A stretch of DNA of 64,000 bases from an uncultured Formosa sp. (GTDB lineage Bacteria; Bacteroidota; Bacteroidia; Flavobacteriales; Flavobacteriaceae): NCBI RefSeq assembly GCF_947500765.1, contig NZ_CANMTH010000002.1, positions 124,001-188,000 of the forward strand, read 5' to 3'. This document shows, piece by piece, positions 8,925-17,742 of the stretch; within the stretch, counting starts at the first letter, position 1; each line of letters opens with the position of its first letter. The notes under the pieces are model-generated. The model made no database searches. It worked only from the letters and a program-made list of their open reading frames with translations, and was not told the DNA's origin. Made by a program: the position numbers and the translations under genes.

Positions 8925-9962
8925 ATGAAATATACTACATTACCACATACAGATATTAAAGTAAGTAAAATCTGTTTGGGAACTATGACTTTTGGAAATC
9001 AAAATACCCAAGAAGAAGGTTTTAAACAAATGGATTATGCCGTAGAACAAGGTGTTAATTTTTTTGATACAGCTGAAATGTATCCGGTGCCAGCACAAAA
9101 AGAAACCTATGCAGAAACGGAACGAATTATTGGAAAATGGCTAAAAAAATCGGGTAAGCGTGGTACAATTGTTTTAGCATCTAAAATAGCAGGTCCAGGC
9201 GATTATACAGCACATATTAGAACTAATGGGTTTTCTCCTGAAGCAATTGAAAATGCTATAGAGCAAAGCTTAAAACGCTTGCAAACCGATTATCTAGATG
9301 TATTTCAGTTGCACTGGCCAGAACGACAATCTAATTTTTTTGGGACACGCGATTATAAGCATAATCCAGATGATGCTTGGATAGATAATTTTAATGAAGT
9401 TTTAAGTAGTTTAGATAAAGCTATTAAAGCAGGAAAGATTCGTAATATTGGTATTTCTAACGAAAAAGCTTGGGGTGCGATGCGTTATATAGAAGAATCT
9501 AAATACAACAATAAACCACGAATGATAACCATTCAAAATGCGTATTCTTTAATAAATAGGGGATTTGAAAGTGACTTAGCAGAAATTGCTATGCGAGAAG
9601 GTTTAGGCTTATTAGCGTACTCGCCAATGGCTTTTGGGGTGTTGTCTGGTAAATATATAGAAGGACTTGCGGGAGACAATTCTAGGTTAAATTTATACCC
9701 GCGTTTTTCACGTTACAGTAGTGTAAATTGTACAAAAGCAACCACACAATATTTAAAAATAGCATCAGATTATGGTTTAAGTTTAGCACAAATGTCTTTA
9801 GCGTTTGTAACTCAACAACCTTTTGTGACTAGTAATATTATTGGAGCTTCTAAAATGGAGCAATTAAAAGAGAATATTGATAGTATTCATGTAAATTTAA
9901 GTGACGATATTATAGCCGAAATTAATAAAGTACATGAAGAAATTCCTAACCCCGCTACATAA
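8925..9962 (+). CDS. Aldo/keto reductase (Tas-like)
   Basis: NAD(P)H-dependent oxidoreductase of the AKR superfamily, 345 residues. The catalytic tetrad is visible: Asp and Tyr in NFFDTAEMYPVP, Lys in VLASKIAGPG and His in VFQLHWPERQ. The N-terminal LPHTDIKVSKICLGTMTFG and C-terminal SNIIGASKMEQLKENI match the Tas/YajO-like subgroup. Physiological substrate cannot be told. It lies 16 bases downstream of the cytochrome gene and 40 bases upstream of a membrane protein gene. Confidence 0.9.
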   Translation: MKYTTLPHTDIKVSKICLGTMTFGNQNTQEEGFKQMDYAVEQGVNFFDTAEMYPVPAQKETYAETERIIGKWLKKSGKRGTIVLASKIAGPGDYTAHIRTNGFSPEAIENAIEQSLKRLQTDYLDVFQLHWPERQSNFFGTRDYKHNPDDAWIDNFNEVLSSLDKAIKAGKIRNIGISNEKAWGAMRYIEESKYNNKPRMITIQNAYSLINRGFESDLAEIAMREGLGLLAYSPMAFGVLSGKYIEGLAGDNSRLNLYPRFSRYSSVNCTKATTQYLKIASDYGLSLAQMSLAFVTQQPFVTSNIIGASKMEQLKENIDSIHVNLSDDIIAEINKVHEEIPNPAT

Positions 9963-10002
9963 GAAGGAGTTCGTTTTAATATGTTTTAAAATTTAATTTG
10001 TA

Positions 10003-10587
10003 ATGAAAATTACACAGAAAAGAGGTTCTAAAAAAAAAGAATTCGAGCTTGTGAATGAGACCGAATTAATTATTAAAGAAACAGGGTTTTTAAGTTCTAA
10101 ACAATGGACTATTGATATTGAATCTATTGGGCATCAAAAATTTATACAAACATATTCCAGAAATGGATTGAAAATTGTAGGAAGCTGCTTTGTTTTAATT
10201 GCAATTATATGTTTGGTAACGTTTTTTGTTGAAATGAATTCTAACCCAGAATTAGATGTGTTAATTTGGGGCAGTTTATTCTTTTTTTTATTAGGGTTTA
10301 CGTGTTTTAAAGCACCTCTCAATAATGTGTTAATTTTAAATGGAGGCTATGCTTCTCTAACGTTTTATTTAGACTCTCCTTCTCGTGAAAAGGTGGGGAA
10401 ATTTGTAGATAAATTAATAAAATTGTCTAAAGAACGGATAAGAGAAAAATATTCAAGAATTGATTTAGACTTACCAGAAGATACATTCATGAATCAATTA
10501 AACTGGTTATTGAACACCAAAATTATTACTCAAGTAGAATACGACCAGAAGAAGACTGATTATAAGATCTCTAAATTAATTAAATAA
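10003..10587 (+). CDS. Small membrane protein with SHOCT-like C-terminus
   Basis: Protein of 194 residues. A basic N-terminal cytoplasmic part of about 60 residues precedes two adjacent hydrophobic helices (about 60-80 and 88-108). A soluble C-terminal domain ends in a short helical pair (FMNQLNWLLNTKIITQVEYDQKK) that resembles a SHOCT motif, which often mediates oligomer formation. I recognise no enzyme family. It ends at a terminator shared with convergent rng. Confidence 0.6.
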   Translation: MKITQKRGSKKKEFELVNETELIIKETGFLSSKQWTIDIESIGHQKFIQTYSRNGLKIVGSCFVLIAIICLVTFFVEMNSNPELDVLIWGSLFFFLLGFTCFKAPLNNVLILNGGYASLTFYLDSPSREKVGKFVDKLIKLSKERIREKYSRIDLDLPEDTFMNQLNWLLNTKIITQVEYDQKKTDYKISKLIK

Positions 10588-10632
10588 TTTAAGATTAAAA
10601 AAGTGTATCTTTTTATTTTAATAATAGAATAT

Positions 10633-10668
10633 AAAAAAAGCCTTACTTTATTCAAGTAAGGCTTTTTT
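10633..10668. terminator. Bidirectional terminator
   Basis: Fifteen-base-pair stem built on AAGCCTTACTT with a TATTC loop and A/T tracts on both sides. It lies between the convergent membrane protein gene and rng and can serve both strands. Confidence 0.85.
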
Positions 10669-10669
10669 A

Positions 10670-12214
10670 TTAGTTGATTTGATTACCATCTTTATCAAAA
10701 AAGTGGTATTCTAGATATGTGTAAGCATCTCTGGGTAATATTTTTACCCATTTTTTGTGTTCAACAAACCATTTTGAACGAATTGATGGAATGCCTTTTG
10801 TTAAGAAGGCCGCTATAAAAGGATGTGTGTTTAAAACCACCTTTTTATAGTCTTTTTTTAATAGTCGCTCAAGCTCTTGCGTTATTTTTTGTACCAATAT
10901 TATTGGTGCTTCAACTTCTTCGCCTTTTACTCCGTTAGGATTATCTTCACGGGTTTTTATGTTCATTTCTGGGCGAACACGCTGTCTTGTAATTTGTATC
11001 AATCCAAATTTACTTGGAGGTAATATTTTGTGTTTCGCTCTATCATCCTTCATTTCATCACGAAGGTAATTGAATAGCGTTTTTCTGTTTTCAGCATTAG
11101 TCATGTCAATAAAATCGACAACTATAATTCCTCCCATATCGCGTAGACGAAGCTGTCTAGCTATCTCTTGGGCAGCAATCATATTAACTTCCAGTGCTGT
11201 GTCTTCTTGAGAATTGGCTTTGTTAGAGCGGTTACCGCTGTTAACATCTACAACGTGAAGGGCTTCGGTATGTTCTACTACCAAGTAGGCGCCTTTTGCC
11301 ATAGAAACCGTTTTTCCAAACGACGTTTTAATTTGTCTTTCTACTCCAAATTTTTCAAAAATAGGAACATTAGACTGATACAATTTAACTATTGATTCTT
11401 TGTTAGGTGCAATAAGTTGCACGTAATCTTTAATTTGGTGATAAAGTTCTTCATCATCTACCTGTATACTTGTAAAAGTATCATTAAATATATCTCGTAA
11501 AATAGACGAGGCTTTATTTAATTCTCCTAAAACTTTACTAGGGTGATGTGCTTTGTTAAGTTTCTTACACATTGCAGTCCAACGACCAAGCAAATTTTGT
11601 AAGTCTTTATCTAATTCGGCAACTTTTTTGCCTTCTGCTACTGTACGTACAATAATACCAAAACCTGGAGGCGTAATGCTTTTTACCAGACGTTTTAGGC
11701 GATCTTTTTCTTCTTTGTCTTCAATTTTTTGAGAAATTGAAATGCGATCAGAAAAAGGAACAAGAACAATATATCTACCTGCTATAGAAAGCTCAGAGCT
11801 TATTCTAGGGCCTTTTGTAGAAATAGGTTCTTTTACAATTTGTACGAGTAGGGATTGATTTGATTTAAGGACGTCTATGACGCTTCCATTCTTATCAATC
11901 TCTTTTTCAAACGGAAAATCTTTTAAAAAGAAATCGTTTAGTTTACCTGTGCTTACACGTTTTGTGAATTTTAAAAGTGAAGGGAGCTTCGGACCTAAAT
12001 CGTGATAATGTAAAAAGGCATCTTTTTCGTAGCCAACATTTACAAAAGCAGCATTTAGTCCAGGAACAGTTTTTCTTATTTTGGCGATAAACACGTCGCC
12101 AACGGAAAAGTTGTTACCTCCTTCGTCTTTATGTAATTCAATAAGTTTTCCATCTTTTAATAAGGCAAAATCAACATGTTGGGGACCAGATCTTACGATC
12201 AATTCTTTATCCAT
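10670..12214 (-). CDS. rng: Ribonuclease G (RNase E/G family)
   Basis: Single-strand endoribonuclease for rRNA 5' maturation and mRNA decay. The 514 residues match RNase G rather than the longer RNase E. An S1 RNA-binding domain (about 35-125: VFIAKIRKTVPGLNAAFVNVG) is followed by the catalytic core with VDVNSGN (first metal Asp) and RLRDMGGIIVVDFIDM (second metal Asp). The zinc-link CPxC motif of RNase E is not apparent. It is located downstream of hup and the 30-residue basic protein on the same strand, separated from them by a terminator and about 210 bases. Confidence 0.93.
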   Translation of the reverse strand: MDKELIVRSGPQHVDFALLKDGKLIELHKDEGGNNFSVGDVFIAKIRKTVPGLNAAFVNVGYEKDAFLHYHDLGPKLPSLLKFTKRVSTGKLNDFFLKDFPFEKEIDKNGSVIDVLKSNQSLLVQIVKEPISTKGPRISSELSIAGRYIVLVPFSDRISISQKIEDKEEKDRLKRLVKSITPPGFGIIVRTVAEGKKVAELDKDLQNLLGRWTAMCKKLNKAHHPSKVLGELNKASSILRDIFNDTFTSIQVDDEELYHQIKDYVQLIAPNKESIVKLYQSNVPIFEKFGVERQIKTSFGKTVSMAKGAYLVVEHTEALHVVDVNSGNRSNKANSQEDTALEVNMIAAQEIARQLRLRDMGGIIVVDFIDMTNAENRKTLFNYLRDEMKDDRAKHKILPPSKFGLIQITRQRVRPEMNIKTREDNPNGVKGEEVEAPIILVQKITQELERLLKKDYKKVVLNTHPFIAAFLTKGIPSIRSKWFVEHKKWVKILPRDAYTYLEYHFFDKDGNQIN

Positions 12215-12425
12215 TTCGTTAATTTATATCCATACTATTAAGTTTATAGCCTTAAGTTAATAGTTAGAAAGTAAAACTTAAAAACTATTAACCTTTAACT
12301 AATAACCAAACTGTACAGATGGATTATACATTATTTTTTCACAGGATTTAATCTGTGGAGTTTCCTTTTTTTGCGAAAGGTATATCGCGGGGGAACTCAT
12401 GTCAAAGAACAATTTGATAAAAACC

Positions 12426-12452
12426 AAAAAAGTAGTTATAAAACTACTTTTT
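12426..12452 (-). terminator. Terminator of the hup-small protein unit
   Basis: Eleven-base-pair stem (AAAAAGTAGTT / AACTACTTTTT) with a four-base loop. On the minus strand it lies four bases after the stop of the 30-residue gene. Confidence 0.75.
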
Positions 12453-12456
12453 GGGA

Positions 12457-12549
12457 TTATTTTTTCTTTTTGTGACGGTTAGCACGAGCACGTTTCTTAC
12501 GCTTGTGCGTCGCTACCTTATGTCTTTTACGTTTCTTACCACTTGGCAT
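12457..12549 (-). CDS. 30-residue Lys/Arg-rich protein, probable small ribosomal protein
   Basis: A complete short ORF absent from the ORF track: ATG at 12549, TAA at 12457. The product begins MPSGKKRKRHKVATHKRKK and ends RANRHKKKK. About 60 percent of residues are Lys or Arg, with His and almost no hydrophobic residues, as in RNA-embedded ribosomal extensions. It follows hup by 37 bases and has its own terminator, so it is a real unit. I recall nearly identical short proteins at this position in other Flavobacteria, and a small large-subunit protein (bL38) has been described in Flavobacterium ribosomes. Assigning this gene to that protein is inference. Confidence 0.75.
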   Translation of the reverse strand: MPSGKKRKRHKVATHKRKKRARANRHKKKK

Positions 12550-12586
12550 AGATCTGTTTTTTTTTAGGTTAATATTTAGTTTTTTG

Positions 12587-12880
12587 TTATTCTTTAACGT
12601 CTACATTGGTTTTTACACCTTCTACAAATACTTTTGCAGGTTTAAATGCAGGAATGTTGTGTGCAGGAATTTTAATAGTAGTGTTTTTAGAAATGTTTCT
12701 ACCAGTTTTTTCCGCTCGAGTTTTGATTATAAAACTACCAAAACCTCTTAAATATACGTTATCACCAGCTTCTAAAGATGTCTTAACTTCTTCCATGAAT
12801 GTCTCCACAGTTGCTTGAACGTCACCTTTTTCAATTCCTAATTTCTCAGAAATTTTCGCCACTAAATCAGCCTTAGTCAT
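12587..12880 (-). CDS. hup: HU/IHF family DNA-binding protein
   Basis: Nucleoid protein that binds and bends DNA as a dimer; 97 residues. The N-terminal dimerisation helices (MTKADLVAKISEKLGIEKGDV) lead to LRGFGSFIIKTRAEKTGRN and the DNA-contacting beta arm with an IPAHNIPAFKPAKVF proline region. Slightly longer than the classical 90 residues. It is transcribed divergently from mutY and appears to be first in a unit with the 30-residue basic gene. A two-part Bacteroidota promoter lies directly upstream. Confidence 0.93.
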   Translation of the reverse strand: MTKADLVAKISEKLGIEKGDVQATVETFMEEVKTSLEAGDNVYLRGFGSFIIKTRAEKTGRNISKNTTIKIPAHNIPAFKPAKVFVEGVKTNVDVKE

Positions 12881-12922
12881 TATTTATTATGTTTAAAGTT
12901 ATCAATTAATTATAAAGGGATG

Positions 12923-12955
12923 CAAATATAGTCATTTAAAATTCAATATTTCAAA
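12923..12955 (-). promoter_or_regulatory. Predicted hup promoter
   Basis: On the minus strand TTTG (12955-12952) is followed after 21 bases by TATATTTG (12930-12923). This matches the Bacteroidota housekeeping pattern TTTG-N17-23-TAnnTTTG. The start codon is 42 bases downstream of the -7 box. Confidence 0.65.
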
Positions 12956-12988
12956 CCTAATTCATTAAAATTTAAGATTATAAACGAT

Positions 12989-12996
12989 TATTTTTG
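12989..12996 (+). promoter_or_regulatory. Predicted mutY -7 box
   Basis: TATTTTTG matches TAnnTTTG and ends 19 bases before the mutY ATG. No clear -33 TTTG is visible. Confidence 0.4.
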
Positions 12997-13015
12997 CCAG
13001 ACCTAATTTTTATAT

Positions 13016-14056
13016 ATGACTTTTAGTAAAACTTTAACAGATTGGTATTCAGTCAATAAGCGTCAACTTCCTTGGAGACAGACAACTAATCCGTATTATA
13101 TATGGTTGTCTGAAATAATTTTACAGCAAACTCAAATTAAGCAAGGTTTACCATATTATGAAGATTTTGTTACTACATTTCCAACAGTTTTCGACTTAGC
13201 GAGTGCAAATGAGGCTGAAGTTTTAAAACTTTGGCAAGGTTTAGGCTATTATTCTAGAGCTAGAAACTTGCATTTTGCAGCAAAATATGTTGTAAATGAG
13301 TTGGGGGGTATCTTCCCTAATACCTATAAAGATTTATTAAAATTAAAGGGTGTGGGCGATTATACGGCGAGTGCTATTGCTTCAATTTGTTATAATGAAA
13401 TCTCTGCTGTTGTAGATGGTAATGTATATCGTTTATTATCGCGGTATTTTGGAATATATACTGCAATAAATTCGTCTAAAGGCGCAAAAGAATTTAAAGC
13501 TTTAGCTCAGGAATTAATCGATAAAAAAGATCCTGCCACTTTTAACCAAGCTGTAATGGAGTTTGGTGCTATACAGTGTAAGCCTAAAAGTCCAGATTGT
13601 TCTGTGTGCCCCTTTAATAAGAGTTGTTATGCTTTTGGTAAGGGAGTTATAAACGAACTACCTGTAAAAATAAAGGCAGCAAAAGTGTCTAAGAAATATT
13701 TTAATTTTTTAGTGTTTTTAACACCTAATCAAACTACTGTTTTAGAACAACGTCAGGGTAAAGGGATTTGGCAAAATCTGTATCAGTTTCCTTTAATTGA
13801 GTCAGAAAAGGCGCTAAATCATAAGCAATTACAGTTGGAGTTAGAGTCTTTCGAGGTGTTACAAGGAAAAACTTTCGAGGTGTCTTTATATAATAAAGAA
13901 GAAATTATTCATAAATTATCACATCAACATTTATATACAAGATTTTGGATTGTAGAGGTAGATGCTAACATTGACGGTGCTATTTCTGTGTTTGATGTAG
14001 AAGATTTTCCTGTACCTATCTTAATTGGAAATTTTATAGCAGATTTCAATTTTTAG
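13016..14056 (+). CDS. mutY: A/G-specific adenine glycosylase MutY
   Basis: Removes adenine mispaired with 8-oxoguanine. A helix-hairpin-helix/GPD core (LKLKGVGDYTASAIASI, VVDGNVYRLLSR with the catalytic Asp) follows the catalytic Glu region WLSEIILQQTQI. The [4Fe-4S] motif C-x6-C-x2-C-x5-C is intact (CKPKSPDCSVCPFNKSC). Residues about 225-346 form the NUDIX-like domain that recognises 8-oxoG. At 346 residues it is full length. It heads the mutY-ssb-gldE-gldD order known from other gliding Flavobacteria. Confidence 0.95.
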   Translation: MTFSKTLTDWYSVNKRQLPWRQTTNPYYIWLSEIILQQTQIKQGLPYYEDFVTTFPTVFDLASANEAEVLKLWQGLGYYSRARNLHFAAKYVVNELGGIFPNTYKDLLKLKGVGDYTASAIASICYNEISAVVDGNVYRLLSRYFGIYTAINSSKGAKEFKALAQELIDKKDPATFNQAVMEFGAIQCKPKSPDCSVCPFNKSCYAFGKGVINELPVKIKAAKVSKKYFNFLVFLTPNQTTVLEQRQGKGIWQNLYQFPLIESEKALNHKQLQLELESFEVLQGKTFEVSLYNKEEIIHKLSHQHLYTRFWIVEVDANIDGAISVFDVEDFPVPILIGNFIADFNF

Positions 14057-14146
14057 TCTCGGATAGTTATATCTTATAATTTTTTTGTTAATTTTAAAAA
14101 AGTTGAACTACAAAGTGTAATTTTGCAGTTCGTTAAAAAACAATTT

Positions 14147-14593
14147 ATGGCTGGAACGTTAAATAAAGTGATGCTTATTGGGCATTTAGGAGATGATGTT
14201 AAAATGCACTATTTTGAAGGAGGTGGTTGTGTTGGTCGTTTTCCTCTAGCAACCAATGAAACTTACATGAGTAAGCAAACTAACGAGCGTATTACAAATA
14301 CCGAATGGCATAATATTGTGGTACGTAATAAAGGTGCCGAAATTTGTGAAAAGTACTTAAGTAAAGGCGACAAAATTTATGTTGAAGGGCGTCTTAAAAC
14401 TAGAAAATGGCAAGACGAATCTGGTCAAGAACGTTACTCCACAGAAATACAATGTACAGATTTTACCTTTTTAACAACAAAAAAAGAAAGTTTAGCTAAT
14501 GCGCAACAATTGCCGCAAGAAGTAAAACCTACAGAAAATAAATCAACAGCAAGTCAAGATACATCTAGTGTAAAAGACGATTTGCCGTTTTAA
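14147..14593 (+). CDS. ssb: Single-stranded DNA-binding protein
   Basis: Coats single-stranded DNA during replication and repair. The track starts at a TTG at 14123, but the ATG at 14147 gives MAGTLNKVMLIGHLGDD, the normal SSB start, and yields 148 residues. The OB fold spans about residues 1-110 (GRFPLATNETYMSK, TEWHNIVVRNKGAEICEKYL, KIYVEGRLKTRKWQD). The flexible tail ends in the DDLPF tip that recruits partner enzymes. It lies 90 bases after mutY and 23 bases before gldE. Confidence 0.95.
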   Translation: MAGTLNKVMLIGHLGDDVKMHYFEGGGCVGRFPLATNETYMSKQTNERITNTEWHNIVVRNKGAEICEKYLSKGDKIYVEGRLKTRKWQDESGQERYSTEIQCTDFTFLTTKKESLANAQQLPQEVKPTENKSTASQDTSSVKDDLPF

Positions 14594-14616
14594 TTGTTTA
14601 ACTAAATTTATTCCAA

Positions 14617-15921
14617 TTGGACCCTGACCCCTCGAGTTTTTTAGCTCTAATTCCCGCGATAAATATTCCATTAATTATTGGTGTCGTGCTTTTGTGTGTT
14701 TTACTTATTTGTTCAGCACTTATTTCTGGAGCAGAAGTTGCTCTATTTTCTCTTACAGTTACAGATATTGATGAAGGCATAGAAAACGATTCTAAGGCCA
14801 TTCAAATTATCTCAAAATTATTAGAACGTCCTAAAAAATTGTTAGCAACTATTCTCGTTGCCAATAACTTTATAAACATAGGTATTGTTATTCTCTTTGC
14901 TTATTTAGGCGATATTATGTTTAATAGTATTACCTCTGAAGTAGTTCGTTTTATTCTTGAAGTTGTTTTAGTAACATTCTTAATTTTATTATTTGGAGAA
15001 ATATTACCAAAGGTTTATGCCAGTAGAAATAAAATGAAATTTGCCACATTTATGGCTATACCATTACAGGTTATGGATGTGTTGTTTTCTCCTTTAAGCA
15101 TACCAATGCGTAGTATAACCTTAGGAATTCACGCCAAATTAGGGAAGCAAAAATCTAATTTCAGTATCGATCAATTATCCCAAGCTTTAGAGCTAACGAG
15201 TGAGGCAGATACTTCTAAAGAAGAACATAAAATTTTACAAGGTATTGTCTCTTTTGGAAATACAGATACCAAGCAGGTTATGCGTCCAAGAATAGATATT
15301 TTTGCCTTAAATAAAGATTTAAAGTATTCCGAAATTATTTCTGAAATTGTATCAAACGGGTATTCAAGAATTCCTGTTTACGAAGATAATATCGATAATA
15401 TAATAGGGATTCTTTACGTTAAAGATTTGTTGCCTTATGTAGATAGAAAACAATTTGATTGGATTTCTTTAATTAGAGAGCCGTTTTTTGTGCCAGAAAA
15501 CAAAAAATTAGACGATTTAATGGGTGAGTTTCAAGAGAAAAAAGTCCATTTAGCAGTTGTTGTAGATGAATATGGAGGAACTTCTGGACTGATTTCTTTA
15601 GAAGATATTATTGAAGAAATTGTTGGAGAAATTAGTGATGAATTTGATGATGAAGATTTAGTGTATTCTAAGTTAGACGATCATAATTACGTGTTTGAAG
15701 GAAAAACTCCATTAAAAGATTTCTATAAAATTATTAAGATTGAAGACGATTCTAATTTTGAACAAAAAAAAGGAGAAGCAGAAACTGTTGCAGGTTTTGT
15801 GTTGGAGCATTCTGGGAATTTCCCGAAATTAGGAGCGAAAATTAGTTTCGAAAACTATTTGTTTACTGTAGAAGCCTTAGATAAAAAGCGTATTAAACGC
15901 GTAAAAGTTACCATTTCATAA
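14617..15921 (+). CDS. gldE: Gliding motility-associated protein GldE (CNNM/CBS transporter-like)
   Basis: Integral membrane protein of the CorC/CNNM family that is linked to gliding and to T9SS function in Flavobacterium. Three to four membrane helices (about 12-40, 75-100, 105-130) form the DUF21 domain (SALISGAEVALFSL). A CBS pair follows (about 205-330: VMRPRIDIFALN, VVVDEYGGTSGLISLEDIIEEIVGEI), then a C-terminal CorC_HlyC domain (about 350-432). The only start that keeps the first helix is TTG at 14617. The next in-frame ATG lies far inside the membrane domain. The gene is two bases upstream of gldD. Confidence 0.92.
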   Translation: MDPDPSSFLALIPAINIPLIIGVVLLCVLLICSALISGAEVALFSLTVTDIDEGIENDSKAIQIISKLLERPKKLLATILVANNFINIGIVILFAYLGDIMFNSITSEVVRFILEVVLVTFLILLFGEILPKVYASRNKMKFATFMAIPLQVMDVLFSPLSIPMRSITLGIHAKLGKQKSNFSIDQLSQALELTSEADTSKEEHKILQGIVSFGNTDTKQVMRPRIDIFALNKDLKYSEIISEIVSNGYSRIPVYEDNIDNIIGILYVKDLLPYVDRKQFDWISLIREPFFVPENKKLDDLMGEFQEKKVHLAVVVDEYGGTSGLISLEDIIEEIVGEISDEFDDEDLVYSKLDDHNYVFEGKTPLKDFYKIIKIEDDSNFEQKKGEAETVAGFVLEHSGNFPKLGAKISFENYLFTVEALDKKRIKRVKVTIS

Positions 15922-15922
15922 T

Positions 15923-16510
15923 ATGTCAAAATACATTCAAAATAGTCTTATACTTATTTTATTAATTTTTGTGATCTCTTGTGATGAAGATCCTACTCCA
16001 AAACCTAATGCGTATTTAAGGTTAAGTTACCCAGAAGCGCATTATATTCAAACCGATTTAGATGTGCCTTTTACATTTAATAAAAATAAATTTTCAACTA
16101 ATGTTGAGGCTAAGAAAATGGTAGGTAAAGAAAATTATGGTGTTAATATTGAATATTCTCATTTAAAAGGAACCATTTACTTAACGTATAAAAACATTAA
16201 TGAAGACTCTAAAAATTTAATGGAGTTTATTAAGGATGCTCAAAATTTCACCCAAAAACACACTATTAAAGCAGACGAAATTGCAGAGCAAGTGTATATA
16301 AACGATGAGCGAAAAGTGTATGGTATGTTTTATGAAGTAGGCGGAAATGCAGCTTCACAATCTCAGTTTTACATTACAGATAGTGTAAAACATTTTTTAA
16401 CAGGGTCTTTGTATTTCTACGCTAAACCTAATTACGACTCTATTTTACCAGCAGCAAAATATCTAGAAAAAGATATAAAACAGATCATGGAGTCTGTGTC
16501 TTGGAAGTAA
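15923..16510 (+). CDS. gldD: Gliding motility lipoprotein GldD
   Basis: Lipoprotein of 195 residues required for gliding and T9SS stability in Flavobacterium. Lipobox VISC (Cys about 20) follows a hydrophobic signal. The mature part begins DEDPTPKPNAYLRLSYPEAHY, the conserved GldD opening. Later strands include GKENYGVNIEYSHLKGTIYLTY and GMFYEVGGNAASQSQFYITD. The start codon is immediately after gldE, which fits translational coupling. Confidence 0.93.
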   Translation: MSKYIQNSLILILLIFVISCDEDPTPKPNAYLRLSYPEAHYIQTDLDVPFTFNKNKFSTNVEAKKMVGKENYGVNIEYSHLKGTIYLTYKNINEDSKNLMEFIKDAQNFTQKHTIKADEIAEQVYINDERKVYGMFYEVGGNAASQSQFYITDSVKHFLTGSLYFYAKPNYDSILPAAKYLEKDIKQIMESVSWK

Positions 16511-16605
16511 AATTAGCTTTTAAGTATTGTATGTTTCATTATATTAATTCCTTAAAGTTTTTATAAGTTTAAAATAGTTTTCAAAAAAAAGACTAATTTA
16601 AGGCT

Positions 16606-17493
16606 ATGAAAAAACTGAAAAAAAAAGATATAAATCAAGAGGTTTTTGATTTGTATGACGATTATGTGCATAGTAAAATTGAAAGGCGTCAATTCTTGAA
16701 AAAATTATCGTTGTATGCTGTGGGAGGGATTACCTTGTCGTCCTTGCTTAGTTTTATTTCTCCAAACTATATAGATTCGGTTTTAGTTAATACAGACGAT
16801 TCTCGACTAGATTCAAGTTATATTACTTATAATTCTCCTAGAGGAGGTGGAGGTATTAAAGCACTACTTTCAAAACCAAAAAACGTTACAAAGAAACTTC
16901 CGGGGATTATTGTTGTTCATGAAAATAGAGGTTTAAATCCGTATATAGAAGATGTAGGAAGACGTGCAGCTTTAGAAGGGTTTATATCTATAGCTCCAGA
17001 TGCGTTAACTCCTTTGGGTGGATATCCAGGAAGTGATGATGCTGGTAGAGAATTGCAAAAGAAACGGGATAAGAATGATATGTTAGAAGATTTTATTGCT
17101 GCTTTTAACTATCTGAAAAATAATGAGGATTGTACTGGAGAAATAGGAGTTGTTGGTTTTTGTTTTGGAGGTTGGATTTCCAATATGATGGCTGTACGAA
17201 TACCTGATTTGGGGGCTGCAGTGCCGTATTATGGCAGTCAGCCTAGTGACGAAGAAGTCGCTGAAATTAGTGCGCCTCTAATGTTGCATTATGCCGAATT
17301 AGATAAACGTGTTAATGCAGGTTGGTCAGACTATGAAGTCGCTCTTAAGTCTAATAATAAGCAATATGAGGCTTTTGTATATCCAGAAGTTAATCACGGC
17401 TTTCATAATAATACAACACCAAGGTATGATGAAGCTGCAGCAAGTTTATCATGGAACAGAACGATTTCTTTCTTTAAAGAGAATTTGAAGTAG
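16606..17493 (+). CDS. Dienelactone hydrolase family protein with Tat-like signal
   Basis: Alpha/beta hydrolase of 295 residues. The DLH triad is visible: Cys in GVVGFCFGGW, Asp in AELDKRVNAG and His in EVNHGFHNNT. An N-terminal extension of about 60 residues carries ERRQFLKKLSLYAVGG before a hydrophobic stretch, a twin-arginine-like export signal that starts unusually far in (about residue 27). Predicted to act outside the cytoplasm, possibly as a carboxymethylenebutenolidase-like esterase. The true substrate is unknown. A terminator with a GAAA tetraloop follows. Confidence 0.88.
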   Translation: MKKLKKKDINQEVFDLYDDYVHSKIERRQFLKKLSLYAVGGITLSSLLSFISPNYIDSVLVNTDDSRLDSSYITYNSPRGGGGIKALLSKPKNVTKKLPGIIVVHENRGLNPYIEDVGRRAALEGFISIAPDALTPLGGYPGSDDAGRELQKKRDKNDMLEDFIAAFNYLKNNEDCTGEIGVVGFCFGGWISNMMAVRIPDLGAAVPYYGSQPSDEEVAEISAPLMLHYAELDKRVNAGWSDYEVALKSNNKQYEAFVYPEVNHGFHNNTTPRYDEAAASLSWNRTISFFKENLK

Positions 17494-17517
17494 TTAAGTT
17501 ATTTAAATATAAAATAA

Positions 17518-17550
17518 TAAAAAAGCATTTCGAAAGAGGTGCTTTTTTAT
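17518..17550 (+). terminator. Terminator after dienelactone hydrolase gene
   Basis: Stem AAAAAGCATTTC / GAGGTGCTTTTT (two G-T pairs) closed by a GAAA tetraloop and followed by a T tract. Confidence 0.75.
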
Positions 17551-17742
17551 TGATTAATAATTTGTGATGTTTTTTGTGTTGTGTATAAATGGGTATGTGT
17601 TTTAAAGGCCGTGTTTTATTATCGTTTATTCAGGGTTATGCTATAATTAAAACAAATTAGATAATACGTCTTTATTAATAATCATCTATATTTAATAGTT
17701 GTCAATTTTGGTAACATAAATTACTTTTAATAAAATTCACTT

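Noticed and set aside
12503-12818. Plus-strand ORFs of 82 and 70 residues
   Set aside because: They are antisense to hup and the 30-residue basic gene. Their translations are low-complexity hydrophobic and lack starts with any promoter.
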